A DNA stretch of 64,000 nt from Cinclus cinclus (GCF_963662255.1 NC_085059.1:15161234-15225233), one strand, 5' to 3'. Numbered from the stretch's first letter, positions 12,901 through 27,800 are shown. A program made the numbers and translations. Notes: a model not told the origin generated them from the sequence alone.

Positions 12901-14796
12901 CAAGAAATCCTTACAGGGGCCTCTCTGCCAATGGCTGGACTCACTGCCCTGGGGAGCAGCCCTGCCTGTCTCCTGAAGACATGTCTGCAGGCCCATCTTC
13001 CACTCTTCCTCCCAAATATGTGCCTTTTCTGGCCAACACTTGCAGCTGGCCCCACTGGAGTGTTGTCTCTGTGGACCCAGAGGTCAGGGCAGCACTGTTG
13101 AGGTGTGGCACTGGATTTTTTCTCCAAACCCTTCTGCCCTCAGAAACAGCCATGACAGCATGACCCCCTTGATCATCCCTCCTGAGGGTCTGGGTGAGCT
13201 GGGCACTGGAATGCTCCAGCTGTGTTGGTGAGGGTGGGCAGCCAGACTCCTGTGGGCATTTCCTCAGCCATCCCGGCTCCCACCACTCTCCCACAGTGCC
13301 TTACTTGCCATATCAGCCCACCTCCAAACCTCCGGCAAACATCCATTTCAGGGGTGTGCTGGGACCTGTGAGTTACCTCCCTCAGAGACAAACAACTTCT
13401 GTTTCCCCTTTGCAGAGAATAGAGCCTGTCTGTGTGTCTGGCCCTTCAGCCACGGCATCTGCAGCCGTGCTCTGTGGGTCTGTTTGCACGGCAGCGTGCA
13501 GGGACTTGCCAGGGAAGGGGCGATTATCTGCCTGGAACGGAGGCAGTGCTTCCCCAGCAAGCGGGAGCATGTGCTGGGGGCAGGGAGGATGCAGTCCTGG
13601 GCAGGGATCGGCTCCCTGAGCTGTGTCTGACTGCAGCCTCCTTGACCAGCACTGATGGAGTGGCTCCAATGACTCAGGATCGCTCCTACAGACCTGCAAA
13701 ACAGCCTGAAGCTCCCAGACAGGCAGAATCTGTGGGGGAATGAGGGGGTGCTGTCTTGAGGGGGACATTTGGGTTGCTTGGAATCTCCCAAGGGGCACAG
13801 GCTGGATCCATCTCTCCCCTTGCAGCAGAATGGTAATTACAACCCTGAATCATATCTCTGTGAGCACACCTAATTCTCACTCTGAGACTCACCCTTTGTA
13901 CCCAGTACAAATTTGAGCTGGGATTTCCTTTGAGCTCCAGGTTATCCTGGCCTGAAGTCCAAGAGGAGTCCAGCGATGAATGAGTTTGACTCAGGCCATC
14001 CATCACACATGGTTTTGGGAATAGAGGCTGATGCATTGCAGACCACTCCCCTCCATCCAGTGTAGGATCTATTAAGACATCTTTGGCTTATGAGGCTGAA
14101 CACTGGGTTGTCCCTGCCCTTAGACACTCAGGAGGGCATCACCATGAAGCTCCTGCTGGAGTCTACGAGCTTATTGTTGGGACAGATCAAACACATGGCT
14201 AAGAGTGAAGGACACAAGGTTGCTGGCAGTGTTGGGCTGGAATCCAAGCCTCTTTGGGCCCTGTGTGGGATCATAAGGATGCTGTGGCATGCTCCCCACG
14301 TTGGCTTCCCACCAAGCATGATGCACATTGATTCCTACAGGGCACTGCTGACAGATCCCTTGCCCCTTTAAAAGAGATGAAGTCATCTGCCTCCGAAGCC
14401 ATCTGGCACCAGGACAGAGTCAGAAGCTCAGTGCAACAGAAGGCTGGGATGCCAGCCCGCAGAGGAGGTGTCATTGCTCTACAGACAGATGGGACCCTGA
14501 TGGGGTGGGGTGAGATGCTGCTCGAGACCCCGGGAGAAGGTTCGGTGTCATGGGGAAGGAAGTGAAGACCCGCTGGCAGAGAACCAAGGTGTGCCATGGC
14601 CCCACTGCCATCATCCATGTGAGCAGAGCCCCACTGTGGGGCTGGAGCTGCACGTTTTTTGGGGAGGACAGTGGGCTGTACGAGGCCCTCGTCACGGGCT
14701 GAGCTGACGAGTCAGCGTGTCTCCTCCTTGCCCTGCATCCGTCTGTGCAGAGCAGGCATGAGCTCATCCTGAGCCACTCGTCCTGTACCGTGTGCC

Positions 14797-14844
14797 GGAT
14801 GGCTGATCTCATGGGTGGCTGATCTCATGGATGGCTGATCTCAT
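14797..14844 (+). repeat. Three tandem copies of a 16-bp unit
   Basis: GGATGGCTGATCTCAT at 14797 and 14829, with GGGTGGCTGATCTCAT between them (one mismatch). The last unit is followed by a partial CGCTGGCTG. Confidence 0.95.
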
Positions 14845-17800
14845 CGCTGGCTGTGCCACCAGGACTGACTCCGGAGCAGCGTGCCACCGCAGTCCGTGGG
14901 AAAGAGGAGCCACCGTGTCCCAGCGAGGCTTGGGGAAATGATCTCAAGCAAAACTGCCCACCAGACTTGAGTGGGTGGTGGGGGATGAGGTGAATTCCTT
15001 GCTGGCATGCCCAGGAAACACCCTCTCACTTCCAGGTCTGGCAGGAGGTTTCTCTCTCAGTATTGCTGGCCATTCCCAGATGCCTTGTGTATCACAGACT
15101 TCTTAACCCTCCTGGTGTGACTAGCTCAGGTCCCCTTTGCAGTACTTTGCTTGTTCATGATTTTGTGCACCAGGAATGTCCCAGGCCACCATAAGTCTTT
15201 CTGAAGTTGTTGTGCTGGACCCCCTTCTCCCCACCATGCACTGCAAAGCATGGTGGCTTCTGGCCAAGGCAGGGACCCAGTAAGTGCCTCCTCCTGGCTC
15301 AGTTTTGCAGGAAGAAGCTGGGGCTGTGATGGGTGGATTAACACAGAGGTGCTTTACCACCCCCTGACTGAGAAACCCAACTTCAGCTTGGTGTTTGTGG
15401 AAAAGATTGGTGAGGGTGGTGGTGAGTAATAGAGGAGGGACAACATGGGAATTGCTTGGGTCTTACTAGGAGGTGGGGATAGAGGACAGCGAGTTTATCT
15501 GAAGGGTAGAACAAGGATGAGAAGTTAAATTACAGCTCCGTAGTTCAGGTTTGTGTCCAGGGAGAATGAGCCATTCCCAGAAGATGAGTCTCTTCCCTCA
15601 CTGATGCCACACAACCAGCTTGGACTGGATGTTTAACTTTTAGTCCAGTGCATTGGATCATGTGCTGGGGATTGCATGGGCACTGGGAGATCAGGCACAG
15701 GCAGAGCAGGGTCTGCCCACACTCTTGCTTCACTCAGATGTCTCTGGTTTGCCTGGCTTGAGCAGAAACTCTTTCAAAGTGGAGGTTAATTTTGAAATAG
15801 GGAAATAATTTGTGTTTGTTCTGATCTGGCCTGAAAAGTCTTGGACTACTGACTCCTTTTCCTAGGAAAGACCACTCCTTTTCTGCTTTGTCTTGCTTTG
15901 GGAAAAACATTCCGTTCTTCTACTCTGGCCCAAATCCTTTGTACTGTCTCCTTTGCGTTGCAGTCCGTACATATTTGTCTGTTACTCTATTAACCCTCAG
16001 TCACAGACTTCCATGGTCCCCTCTCAGATCCTTGCTCTCTACTTCTCCTTTGCTGTGGCGCTTAGACCTGACACCCAGTCTTGCCTGGCAGAGAAACCAG
16101 CCTGGAAGTTCCTTGCTCCAAGGGCATTAAAAGAGGCGCCATTGTGCAACAGAGCCTTGTACAAGGAATACAATCCATGTGATGATTATCTCGATACCAT
16201 CCTCACTGAACCAGGCAGCCTGAGCCAAAAGAAGAATTTAGAGCTAAACAGCTTTTGTTTACAGGAAGCCAGAGCACAGTGTCTGGGCTTGTACCAGTGC
16301 AGCAGGAGATGCTGCTACTGTCTCAGACTGCGAAATATTGATGGATAGTGTGTCCCTGAGATTTCCCAGGGACGTTATGGGAGCAATCTCCCTCATTTCT
16401 GAAGCATCTAATACAGGAGCCTGAGGGGAAAACTGTTTCCTTTGGCTGACTGGACAGCCAGGCAAAGGTCATCAGCTTTATTTACTGCTATGTTTGGCCA
16501 TGATCACCACAGGCTTTGCAACCTCTCCAGCAATCTGTGCCTTGAGATGGAAAAAGGTTGTGTCTCAGGCATGTTGTAAAGGGCAGTGGCCACTAAGGGA
16601 CACTGCACCAGCAGCCCAAACCTCCATGAATTTGTACTACTGAACAAATCCACTGTCCAAAATCCCAATGATTTCTCACAGGCTAGCAAAATAGACGAGA
16701 CAAACATCTCTCTGAATACTGAAGCTCTTGCTTTTCAGGGGATATTTCTTCTTACAAGCCTTTCTTTTGAGTTTGCAAAACCACTGTCCTACAGGAAGAA
16801 AAGCTGGTGGACTGCTCTGCAGAAAGAGGCAAAGAGCCTCATCTCCAAGGCTTGTCCTGCTCAGGATAAGGAAACAAACAATTGAGAAAGAAAATCAAAA
16901 TGTCTGACTGCTCTCCAGATGTGAGGGAGGGCTTGCCCACATCTGGCGGGGAGTGTTCTACAATGGGAACAGCTTTCCTCAGCCCTCGGCACATGGCTGG
17001 GGGTGGCTGTTGTACCCACAAACAGGATGGTCCAGTTCCTGTGGAGGCAGAAGATCTGTTTGGGCAGTTCAGTGAGTCAGAGAACATTTACCAAGACCTT
17101 TTCGTGTCAGGAAATGTACTTTGATGAAAAAAAGGAAGACGTTTAAAATAAATTGAGTGAAAAAAGGAGTGAAAAATGAATGAAATGCAGGTTGCAGAGG
17201 CATTTTCCAAACAGCAAATCCTGCTGCTGAGGAATACCATCCAGCCCAGTTGGGATGGTCTTTGTGGATTCACTGGTGGCCCACTGCCTGCTTTCAAGTG
17301 AGCCGTGTTTGGTAACACCTCATAGAATTACAGCAGGACTTTGCCTGTCCTTGAAGCACTTTGTCCAACCATTTGGAGAAATACCTGAGAAATTTACCTT
17401 TGGAGTTGTGCTGCTCTGATCTGTATCAGTCCCAGACTACTTCCCTTAATTCCTGGGATGGGGGATAATGATGTCTGTTGGGCTGACAGTCTTCCTGGTA
17501 AAAAATATGTGCTGAGAACAGGGGTGGCAGAGCCTCTGTGGTGTTGACCTCGGCCCATAGCATCCCCCAGATGTCTGTCATTTCCCAGTGCCTCCAGGGA
17601 AGCAGGGGCATCTGTTAACCTCCTTTTCACTGGTAGGGAAACTGAGGCATGGAGATGTTCAGCCATACTTGCAAATATTTTAAGCTAAACAGGGAATAGA
17701 TGGATGAGCTAAAGCAGAGGAAGGGAGCAGGGACCTGAGGACTGGGAGGTTTGGTGGGGCCAGAAGATACAGGGCATGGAAATGCCGCCTTGGAAGGTGA

Positions 17801-20800
17801 GCCTGCCCAGCCTCCATTGCAGAGCCAAACCTTCTGTTTTGTTAGGACTGGGGAAGGCACTTCCCTCATCACCCTGTCCAGCAAACCCTTCTCCAGCAAG
17901 CTGGGCATGAGGGCTCAACTCAGCTGCTTGAGGTGAAGGCTGGACGCATTGCTGATTAACAAGGTTGGTCCCCTCTGAGTTTTGTCAGGTTTCTCCATTT
18001 TCTGCTATGGCAGCACTCTCCACCACTGATTCTTGTTTGGGGCTTTTGCTCTGAAGCAGCTCTGAGTATCCACCCTTCTCTCCTCCCTCTGATCTGTGCA
18101 GTGCAGGCAGAGTGTGAGCAAGAGGAAGGGGCAACCTTTGTTGGAATAAGTATGAGAGGCAGCCTGCCAGAAAGATAAACGGCCTGGATGAGAGGTGTGG
18201 AGAATCCCTAAAGCTGAGGGGCTTTGCCTTAATTATCATGTTAAGTGTTCAAAAGGCAAAAATACTCATCTCCATTTTCATGCGCGTTCACTTTAAAAAG
18301 AAATAAAAATCCTGCTTAATTGCTCCACTTAATTCATTAAAGGATTAAGGCAAAGACTAAAGGAAAAAAGTGAAGTATGATGATGGGTGGTTCTGGCATC
18401 CTGCTCCAAACCATCCGTGAGTGTTTGGAGGGAGCCAGGGTGTGAACATGACTCCTCCACCCAGTACTCCTGCCCCATTCCCAGTGGAGTGGGTGAACCC
18501 TGGAGCTTGAGCAACCCTGACCAGTGGGTCTTGGGGGCACAGCCCCAGGCACTGTTCTGTGCTCAGCAGATGCAAATCCTCCCCCTAAATCCTTTGCAGG
18601 AACTTTGCAAAGACCTCAAGGCATTTGCCATCCTCTTTGGCTTCATATTTGACAGATGCTTCTGATCCATGGACCAAACCTGGTTCTGAGCCATCCCATA
18701 ATCCAAGGGTTTCTTTTTTTGTTTTAAAGTGCTGCAGCAGGAGGCAATGTTGACATTTGCAAAATGTTCTCTGTAGTCGTTTACACTGAGTTTAAAAGTA
18801 AACCTGGATGGCTGGTTTATCTCTCAAGCCCATTTTAATTTGAGTTCCCCAAGTTTAGAGGTCAGGTTGCCTGCATCACATCTGGGCAGGGACTGTGCTG
18901 GAAGAAAAAGGATATGGGGAAAATGTGCAGGTGGGAAGTTTGCTGCCTGATAAAGGGGAGAAGCTGGCTGGAGGTTAAGATAAAGGTTAAGCTCAGGAGA
19001 AGAGGTTGCCCACCACTTCTCAGATTGGTGTGACCAAAGGCAGGCTGGAGTGCCGGCTTTGGAGCAGGAGAAGGACAAGGGTAAGCCCACCTCAGGGGGA
19101 CTGGCAGTGCTGAGGAATGGAGGGAAGTACTGCCACGGGCAGGGGATGCAGGGGATCTCACAGGGCAAAGAGAAATAGGAAGGGAGCTCTGCAGCCAGAG
19201 TGTGTGAGAACAACTCTGGGCTACTGCCTTCTCCTGGGGAAGACTGGTGGCTTGACAGAGGAACTGTGTTTGGGGATGTGGGTTTGCTGCTGTACAGCCC
19301 CTGAAGTCAGATCCCACATTCCCGAGCAGTTGAGGTGGAGGTCGCCCTGCGCCCTGGTCCTTGTGGCTCGGCACAGGTTTGGTTGCTTGAGGAGGCCAGG
19401 ACAGCGTGCATCACCCTCCCAGCAGAGCTCCTGCAGGGCCTGGGGTCAGTGTTCCAACACTGCCTCTTCCCAGCTGCCAGCGTGCCCCGAGCCAAGATGG
19501 GCTGGGGAGGGGAGTGAGGTATTGCAACCTGTTCCCTGCAGCAAGGACTGAACACGATGCTCCTGAGCATAGCAGGGCTCTTGGGAGGGGAGCCAGGGTT
19601 TGGCCTGAGAGGGCAGCAGAGCATCTTCTGCTCTGGGGTGCCCCCAGGTCACTGTGCAGCACCTGAAGCAGCTGGGCTTGGGCAAGGCTGAGCACCCAGA
19701 CAGAGCTCAGGCCCTCAGCGGGGCATCCTGGGTTTGTCTGAGCAGCTCAGCTTTCACTCCCTCCTTCCTTTGCTTATCCCTCTCCTGTCTCATCGCTGAC
19801 CACAGGTGGTAGCAGGTGCCTCACAAAAAAGCCAGATTGGAGCTACAGATTTGTGTGTGTAAGGGAGAAACAGCAAATCATCCTTGAAACAATGTCCCTT
19901 TTCAGAGTCTTGGCTCCTGTCAGGAATAATCTATCCTCCCTGGGCAGCTCAGCCTGGCAGCAGCTCTGCCTAATCCTGCCCAAGTCATGGCAAATCTGTG
20001 GATTGCTGAACTGTGGGGTGACACAGAATGCTTCTGCAACCCCTTGGGGAGCTTCTGGGGCTTGTTGTGGCTCTGGAGGAGGCTGGGAGGAAAGGATGAG
20101 GGATATGCTTATATGGGGAGGCAGGCACATCTGTCTGGGCAGGCAGGAGTGCTTGGAAGGTTGGGTTTGTACTCTGTTCTTAGGACAGCCCCCACAGAGA
20201 ATGCTGAGGGCTGATCCAGGGTGGGGATCAGGGTTCATTAAGGAATCAGCCTGAATGAGCATCCATTGCTGGGTGGGGAGAGCACTGACTGCTGGTTTGT
20301 GGGTCACTCTTGGTACCTCAGAGCTGGACTCAAAGCAGAGACCCCAGTCCTGGTGTGCTGCAGCAGCTGGATGCCCTGGAATGCCTTGGACACAGCTGCT
20401 GTCACCCACAGTGAAAAATAAGGGCTGTTCAAAGATTCTCAGTGACTTAACCTTCTTTCCCCAAGGAGAGGAAGAGGCAGCACAGTCCTGCTCTCTGGAG
20501 CTGTTTGCAGTAGTGTTGCTCAGATTACGGGGAGGTTGTGCACAAAGATTTAATTTCAAGAGTTTCAGCACTGTGGGCTTCTTTTTCCAAGAGTCTTGTG
20601 CTGTTTTGGATGTAATAGTCATGGTTTGAAATGCCGTCCCAGAGTTTTTCCCCTACCAACTTTTATCTGTCTCCACCATCGTAAATATTGTCTCATTTTA
20701 TCTTTCAGATGGGCCCTGGAATGAAGGCTGTGGGCTGTCTTGAACCCAAGACTGGGGAATTCAGATTTTATTTGCAACATGCCAGGGAATTTTGTTTTCC

Positions 20801-21017
20801 AGTAATGACTTGTGCAGTAATTGTGAACTTCCTCTTATAACAGAGATCTAACTCCCCACTTCCCTGGAAGGGAGGCTTGAGCACTGCTGGTGTTTTCTAC
20901 AGTCCCTTTGAAATTCTGTTTTAGCAAAGCTGATGCAGACAGAGATTTGTTCACCTTTTGATGCAAAACATTTGGAGTTGGAGGTGCAGGAAGGGTCATT
21001 GCAGCTGGACCTGCCCA

Positions 21018-21066
21018 GAAGGGAGGAAGGAAGGAAGGAAGGAAAGAAGGAAGGAAGAAAGGAAAG
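21018..21066 (+). repeat. (AAGG)n microsatellite
   Basis: Purine tract of GGAA/GAAG steps, about 49 bp with two interruptions. Confidence 0.95.
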
Positions 21067-21853
21067 TTCCTGCTTACCTCCACCTTCCCAATTCCTATTT
21101 TCCACTTCCTTTGTCTCCTCTCAGTGTGCTCTGACCCCAGCCTGGCCCTGGGTCACCTCCTGCAGACCGGGATCAAAGCCAAGCTCACACCTCCGGCCCT
21201 GGCAGGAGGGCAGTGCTGCCCTGTCACCTGCTGCCAGCCCAGCCCAGGCATGCCAGTGTCGGCTGCAATTAGGATGGCAGAGGAGTTTACTCAGCCTGCT
21301 CCTGCCAGACCCCAGGGTGATGAAAGTTGCTGTTTAAAGGCAGCGAGATAGGACTGGGGAGGGGATCAAAGGCATCCTGCCTGCATCAGCACTTGGTGAT
21401 GCAAAGCTTGGGGTCATGCTCTCCGAGGTGATGCTCAGCCCTCCTCGCCCCCCAAGCCCTGCTGGCTCCAGACCTGCTGCTTCCCAGCAGGGAAAGCTCC
21501 AGGCTATGCTGGGCACAGACATCCCTTTGCACAAACCCCTTCTGCATCGGGGCACACAGGAAGGTGGCTGCAGTCCCTGACATTTGGGGGCCTCTTTGGT
21601 CCCTCCTTGGAGGACACACAGCACCTGGTGTGCCAGTTCCAGGGGCAGAGCTGCAGAAATTGCATGCACATTAAAATGCAGCTTGTGCTGCCTGGCAGGC
21701 GTGGAGCAGCCTCTGTTCCCACGGACTCATTTACCTGCTTCGAAGTGGAAAGTGTTCAGTACCTGGCAGGCTCTGCTGAACTAATTAATTTATTTAATAA
21801 CAATTCCTAGCTGCTCTCCAGGCCTAACTGCTTTGCATCCCAAAGAGTGATGG

Positions 21854-21889
21854 TTTTTTTTTTTTTGTTTTTATTTTGTTTTTTTTTTT
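21854..21889 (+). repeat. T-rich tract
   Basis: Three T runs separated by G or A, ending in TTTCCAG, so it also looks like a splice acceptor; no exon was recognised after it. Confidence 0.9.
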
Positions 21890-24800
21890 CCAGAAATTCC
21901 CAATGGAAATGTGCCTGGTTTATTTATATAGAGAGGTATTACCTTTTTTTGTAGCTCTCCATTTGAACAGCACATTGCACAACAGGGCTCTGGCTCTGCA
22001 CCCCTGCTCTGACATGCTGTTGTCATATACATCAGCATGCCACCACTCTGGGGACACTGCTCTGGGGATGCTGTGGCCTCTGCCCCTGGGACAATGGGTC
22101 TCAGGGCTCCATGAACCAGCGGGGCTGCAGTTTGAGCTGATGATCCAGCCTAATTAACCTGAAATCCTCTAAGGACTGCAGTCACTAGAGGGAGATGGGG
22201 GAACCCCTCTGCTGGTCTGGGTGGTTCATGGCACCCTGTTTCCCTTCCTCTGCAGTCCCCAGGAGGAAATCCTGCTGTCTTGGGGGGATGCAGGAGGATG
22301 CATCTTTCCATCATGACTTTTCAGCTCAGCATTGCTGCTCTTGGCCAACACCCTTCCCTTGGAAGTAGGGATGAGGCTGTGCCCTGGACTACGGACACAC
22401 ATTTACTAGCAGGAATTAGGAAAGTCTTGTTACCTTACCTGGAATCTCTGCCCATTTTCCTGCTGCCCCTGGCAAGACTGTTAGGACAGTTGACTCGAGG
22501 GAGTTTGTGTCTTGTTACAACACAACATGGAAATGCTGATCAAGGCTGCCTTGCCTTCAGGGACAAGCAAGAAAACAGGGGTGTGGGAAAAAGCCTGTTA
22601 CCCTGTAGGGCAGGTGCAGGGCATGCCACTGGAATTACCCAAAGCTGTGCCATGGAAAACTCGGTGCTGGGACACTGGCTCACGGCTGGGGCACAGGTGC
22701 AGGCCTTGCTGTCCTAGGGACTGGAGGAGAGGAACAATGTCCCATGGATTGGTTTTCCAAGAGCCTAGCAGTGCCACTGTCTGTCATGAGAGTCTGACTC
22801 CACGGCAGAATCTAGCAAGGTGCACCTGTCATCATCCAGCCCAAACCTCATGTGACCATCCTGTTCATGTGGGGGCTTGTGTGGCTAGATCCTATCCCAA
22901 AACAAAAAGAGAAACTCCAGCACTGTGGCTGAGTGAGGATCTTTTCCAGTTGAGCTCAGACAGGGCTGGGATGCAGAATCCGTGGCTGAGGAGCCCATGG
23001 CTCTCGGGGTGGGCTTGCTCACCCCACACCATTCCCCGAGCCCTCTCACTGCTCTGCAGGAATTTCTTCTCCTCCTCAGACAGACCTGGGTGTTTCCATA
23101 CCTTCCACCCCCGGTTTGTGCCCCAGCGGGCTCCTTTCCTCCCCCGTTCCCCACTCCTACCCCAAATGGCATTTTTCTCTGCCGGTGATTCACGTCGTAC
23201 TGTTGCAATACTCACCTGGCCACGACCTCAGTGGGAGCCCTGTCCCTGCATGCAGGAGCTCATTGGGGAGCAGTGATTCAGCTGGGATCAGAGGACTTGC
23301 ACCTTTTCCCTGTTCCCAGCTGTGTGTATCCGAGAAAGCATTTCTGCCTGCTGGGGAGTGAATCACCCAGGAGTGGCTTACCCAGCCCTGCCTGCTGCGA
23401 GCAGGAAGGGGAATGGGAGGAGAGGAGGAGTGTGGGCAGCCTTCCTCCTGCGCTTGGGACTGGGGCTGGTTTTGCAGAGGGAGAAGAATCAAGTGGGGAT
23501 GGAGCACTTGGCTGCTCATGTACAGCCCTGCAAGGCACTCTGTGGCTGTCACCCCCGGAGCAGAGAGCAGCTGAGCCTGCCCTGTGCTGGCTGCATGGGC
23601 TGCAGCGTGTTCCAAGCCCAGTGGCTCATTCTCTGCTGGTGCTTCAGGCAAGCTGGGACACGGCCACGGCAGAGGGGACATGGCTGTGTCATGCACTGAG
23701 CTAGTGCTGGGCTCATCTCTCTGCCAATTCCCACAGGAGCTGGAGGCTGGGGATTTTCCAGGTGGGGAAGCTGGTACAGGGCCATCCTGCCTGCCCAGCT
23801 GTCGTCTCCCACAGGCAGTGTGTGGCCTTTTGTGTGGATGGAGCAAACTCTCCTTGTGTTCTTTCTGCTGTGTTGTTTCATTTGCTGTGGTCTGCATTCG
23901 CTGTCCACTGGCTCAGAGCAGTTAAGAGCATCTAATTTAAGAACTACTACAATAAAAACAACTTGTGGCAATGACACCAGTTTTAAAAGAAAGCCAGTTG
24001 GTGAGTCTTCCTCTTTGACCTGTCTGCTTTTGGTGCACTTTGTAGCATGATGAGCATTAGTCACTTGGAGCAAAATCCTCTTTGCACTACCAGGTCCTGG
24101 GAGAACCAAGTTAGGAGCTGAGGGAAAGGTTGCATTGGGCTCCCCAGAAAGCTAATGTGGTGGGTAAGTCTGGTGAGCATCTGTTTAGATGGGATTTGCA
24201 AAAACATGTCCCTAATAGATCAGAGCAACCCTATGGCCAGTCACTGAAAGCCTGCTGCACTCAGAAAGGGCAGGACCAGGTGTTAGGGACCACAGACATC
24301 CCACCTGGGGTTCCCCTATGTGGAGCTACTCTATGCTTGGCTGTGACTCTGACTTGAGTTTTCTGATGGAATGTATTGGCCAGGATTATTGGACCTTGCT
24401 GCTGGCTCCATTCAGTCTACCTAAGGAGTAGTAGATCTGAACAGCAGCAAAGTTGTATCTGATCTGGAAACAGGTGCATGGACAGCATGGATGCACTCAC
24501 TTGTATCTCCTCATCCTGCATCACATCAGGTTGCTTGTTGCCTCCATTCTCAGGATGTATTATGGCTTATCCCACCCATCCATGCCTTCCTTATTTGATA
24601 CCAAGCCATGGGGTTGTTCCCTCCTCGTTTTGGGCAGAAGGGATCGTCACCCTGGTGGTGTCACCATCCTTCAGGCACCTTCTTGGTGCTGTTGCTGCTG
24701 GCAGAAATGTGCACGTGCCTGGTGCTGAGGCACCCTGGGACAAGGGCTTTGAGGTGCTGTGGTAATTCACATCATCAGTAACTGCAGGGGATGAATCTCA

Positions 24801-27800
24801 GATACACATCTCTGGGGCAAGGCGAGGGACCTGCAGCTCATGCATTCCTGGCACGGGAATCAAGAATAAAATTGCAGCCCCTGAAAGTTCAGTGATAAGC
24901 CTGACAGCGATAGGTGTAGGGAGGGAATTTCCTGCAAACTGCTGACTATAAACATGACTATTAATACTATTCTGAGAGGATCTGGTTCATGATTTATTAG
25001 GATTGTGTAGGACAGGCCTGTAGAAGGCATATGGAACAAATGAGGTGAAACCCAGAGCTGGTTCCACCCCTGCTGCTGCAGTGAGGGTGGTGGGAGCGTG
25101 GCAGCCTGCAGGGAGGCTTTCCCAGGACACACCACAGCACTGACCAGGGTGGGTCTGAGGTCTGTTAACAGGACCTGGTGTTAGAAGAGGAAGTAAGCAG
25201 GGAGGCTGGGAGGTGAGAGGTGAGGAGCTTGGTCCTTCCCAGGCCCCAAAATGTCTGGGCTAAAGCACTGTGCAGCTTGGTGCCCCACACCGCCGATGGA
25301 GAAAGGGGGTGGGAGGGAGGCGTGTTGCTACAGTTCTGCCATTACCACATCCAAAATTATCGTTCATATAAACAAGGAGAGCAAGAAACAAACCTCAGGA
25401 CAAACCAGAACTCGTCTGGGGGGAGCGGGAAAAGGCAGGAGCCACAGGGAGGGGGAGTGAGAGGGGGGCTCCTGCTGCAGGCACTGCGGTTTAACCCATC
25501 TCACCCATCGTGCTGCTGGACACTCTCACCTCACCTTGTGGCTGAATTTCCCCCGGTGCAAGTTGGAAGAGGAAGATGTGGAGGTGAAGGAGCAGGGGTA
25601 CCTGGGGAGCAGCCCTGCCGTGCTGATGTAGGAACTTCTCCCTAGCCCCAGGCAAGTATCCAGCAGCAATTATCTCCGGTGGGTGCCACCCAGAGCGAAG
25701 CTCTCCTGGGTTTTGTTTCCCGGCCATCTATTGAGCTTCCTGAAGAAAGCTCTGCTGTAAAACCTGTGTCCCTCCCCTCACTGTGAGGGTTGTGGCTCCC
25801 TGACTTGCACTCGGATAAATACCAGCAAATGGGCTCTGTGGAGGGCACTGGGCAGCAAAGGGACCATCTGCACCAGAGCACCCCAGGCTGAGGTTTAAAG
25901 CCTAAGCTGGTATGTTGGCATAAATCATCTTCCCATTCAGCATCCCCACCTCTCCAGACTCTGGTGCACCCTTCTCTCCATGACTGTAGGGAGGTTTTAG
26001 CTCCACGGAGCCCAGTCCTTCCCTAAAAAGTGAATGTTGTGTGCCATCACTGCCCCTTGGGGCTGAGGGTGGAGATTTGTCACTGAGTTTTAGGAGGTCG
26101 TCAGGTATTAGGTAGCTTCTCTTAGGGAATTCATAGGAAATTAACCTAAGGGTTCACACACCAGGCTCTGGAGGTGCTTCAGGTGGCTGAGCTGACCACT
26201 GGGGTCATTCTGCCTTCTGAGGGGCTCTCCCTAGTATCTGGAGAGCATCTCACCTCAGTTGCATTTTCTTGCTGTTAGGGTCTTATTTAATGCCAAATAA
26301 GTAATCTGCAGGTGAACAGCTTGAACATCCTTGGTATCAAATCAGAGGGATAAAGTCCCTGAAATAAGGAATTTGAAACACCAGGAGAGCAGGAATTGAG
26401 AAATAACCAGTTTCTTGGCTGATCATGGGAAACCCAGCCTTCTGGTTTGCTGCAGCACAAGTGTTGCAGATGCAGGCAGGCAGATGGATGGTTGAGATCT
26501 AATAAATATTGGCCAATACTGACATGGCTTGGTCTTTGTGTACAAAGGACGACTGTGAGCAGCCTAAATATGATTGTTGGGCAATAGTTTGCTGCTGTGA
26601 AAATCACACCAGTGTTGCACAACCAGGGAGGGGTAATTCTTCAGGTGTCCCTGTGCCTCAGCTGGGGCTCTGCTTGGCTGGGATCAGCTTCAACAGTGCT
26701 GTAGGATGAAGGGCACAATGTATAGCTTAATGTCTTGTTCTGGACTCAGAGGACCGATCCTGCTCCGTCTCTTTTGTACTGTTGTCACAAAATACACACA
26801 GCTGGTTGAGGTGCTTCTCTCTGTGCCCATCTGCCACCACTTGTTCCTTCATTTAACATTGTTCAAAGCTGGGCAAAGGCACAGGAGCTGTGGCTCTTGC
26901 ACAGAGCCACTCCAGACACAGGTCTGCTCTCAGATAAGCTTGGGGCCAAGTGTTTAATCCAGTTTTAAATCTGGAGAACTTCATGCTCGCAGCCCCAGGG
27001 CACAGGGAGCCCAGGTTGGCTGCAGCTGGGAGCACAGCTCTGCTTGTCATTGTCTCTTCTGCTCACTGCTGCTGCCGCTGCTGGGAAATGTGGCAGTGTG
27101 AGGTGTTCCAATGTGGATCTGCACTGGCTGATCCTTAGCCAGGCCCAGATTGCTATTAATATGCTCTTAATGCTCTCTAAGCTGGTTATAGAGGAAACTC
27201 TAGACACTACCATGCACTTTTTACCTGTCCTTAGCACAGCTTGAGCAACATGCAGGATTCCCAAATGAATAGAAAATTATGGAGCATAGCTTTGCTAGGT
27301 ACTTGGAAAGGATTTCCTTCTACAAAAGCATGTTGTGTTAATGGGAGAAATTATAAAGAGGTTAGGAGGGAATGTACCTCTGCAGCAGATGGGAAAGGGC
27401 AGAGCAGTACAGGAAAGTGCAGTGGAATTGGACTCTGTGGCCACCTGTGGAACAACCTGGGTTGGGTACAGGGAAGCCTGGGGCATGCAGAGCTGGAAGG
27501 GGAAGAGCCAAAGCCCCTGGCTATGCACAGTTTTCTCAGTGGCCTCAGGAGCCCGTCCCAGGGCAGATCAGCTCAACCTTCACAGCTCCTGCACCAAGGA
27601 CCTGTGAGGTGTCAGTGGTTATGGCTGAATCCTCAGGTGAGGGGCAGAGCCATCAGCTTGTTCTGACTGAACCCCTGAGGGGCTTTATTCGGGGTGGCTT
27701 CAAAACACTAAATCCAAGGGGCTTAAGGTGAACAAAAACTACCTGCTGGGCTATGCTTTTCTCTGGGGAGATGCAGTTTCAGGGGTGAAGCAGGTGCTGG

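Noticed and set aside
17320..17400. CATAGAATTACAG string resembling a CR1 tail
   Set aside because: Only about a dozen bases fit; the flanks do not follow the CR1 pattern.
19843..20622. Minus-strand open frame of 259 codons
   Set aside because: No recognisable domain, no flanking promoter or splice logic, ordinary composition; long frames occur by chance in GC-rich avian DNA.
21890..22157. Open frame after a strong pyrimidine tract and CAG, resembling an internal exon
   Set aside because: The translation is unrecognised and no matching donor or partner exon was found; the tract is a T-rich simple repeat.
22512..23276. Plus-strand open frame of 254 codons
   Set aside because: No recognisable protein similarity, and unrelated frames are open on the other strand over the same stretch.
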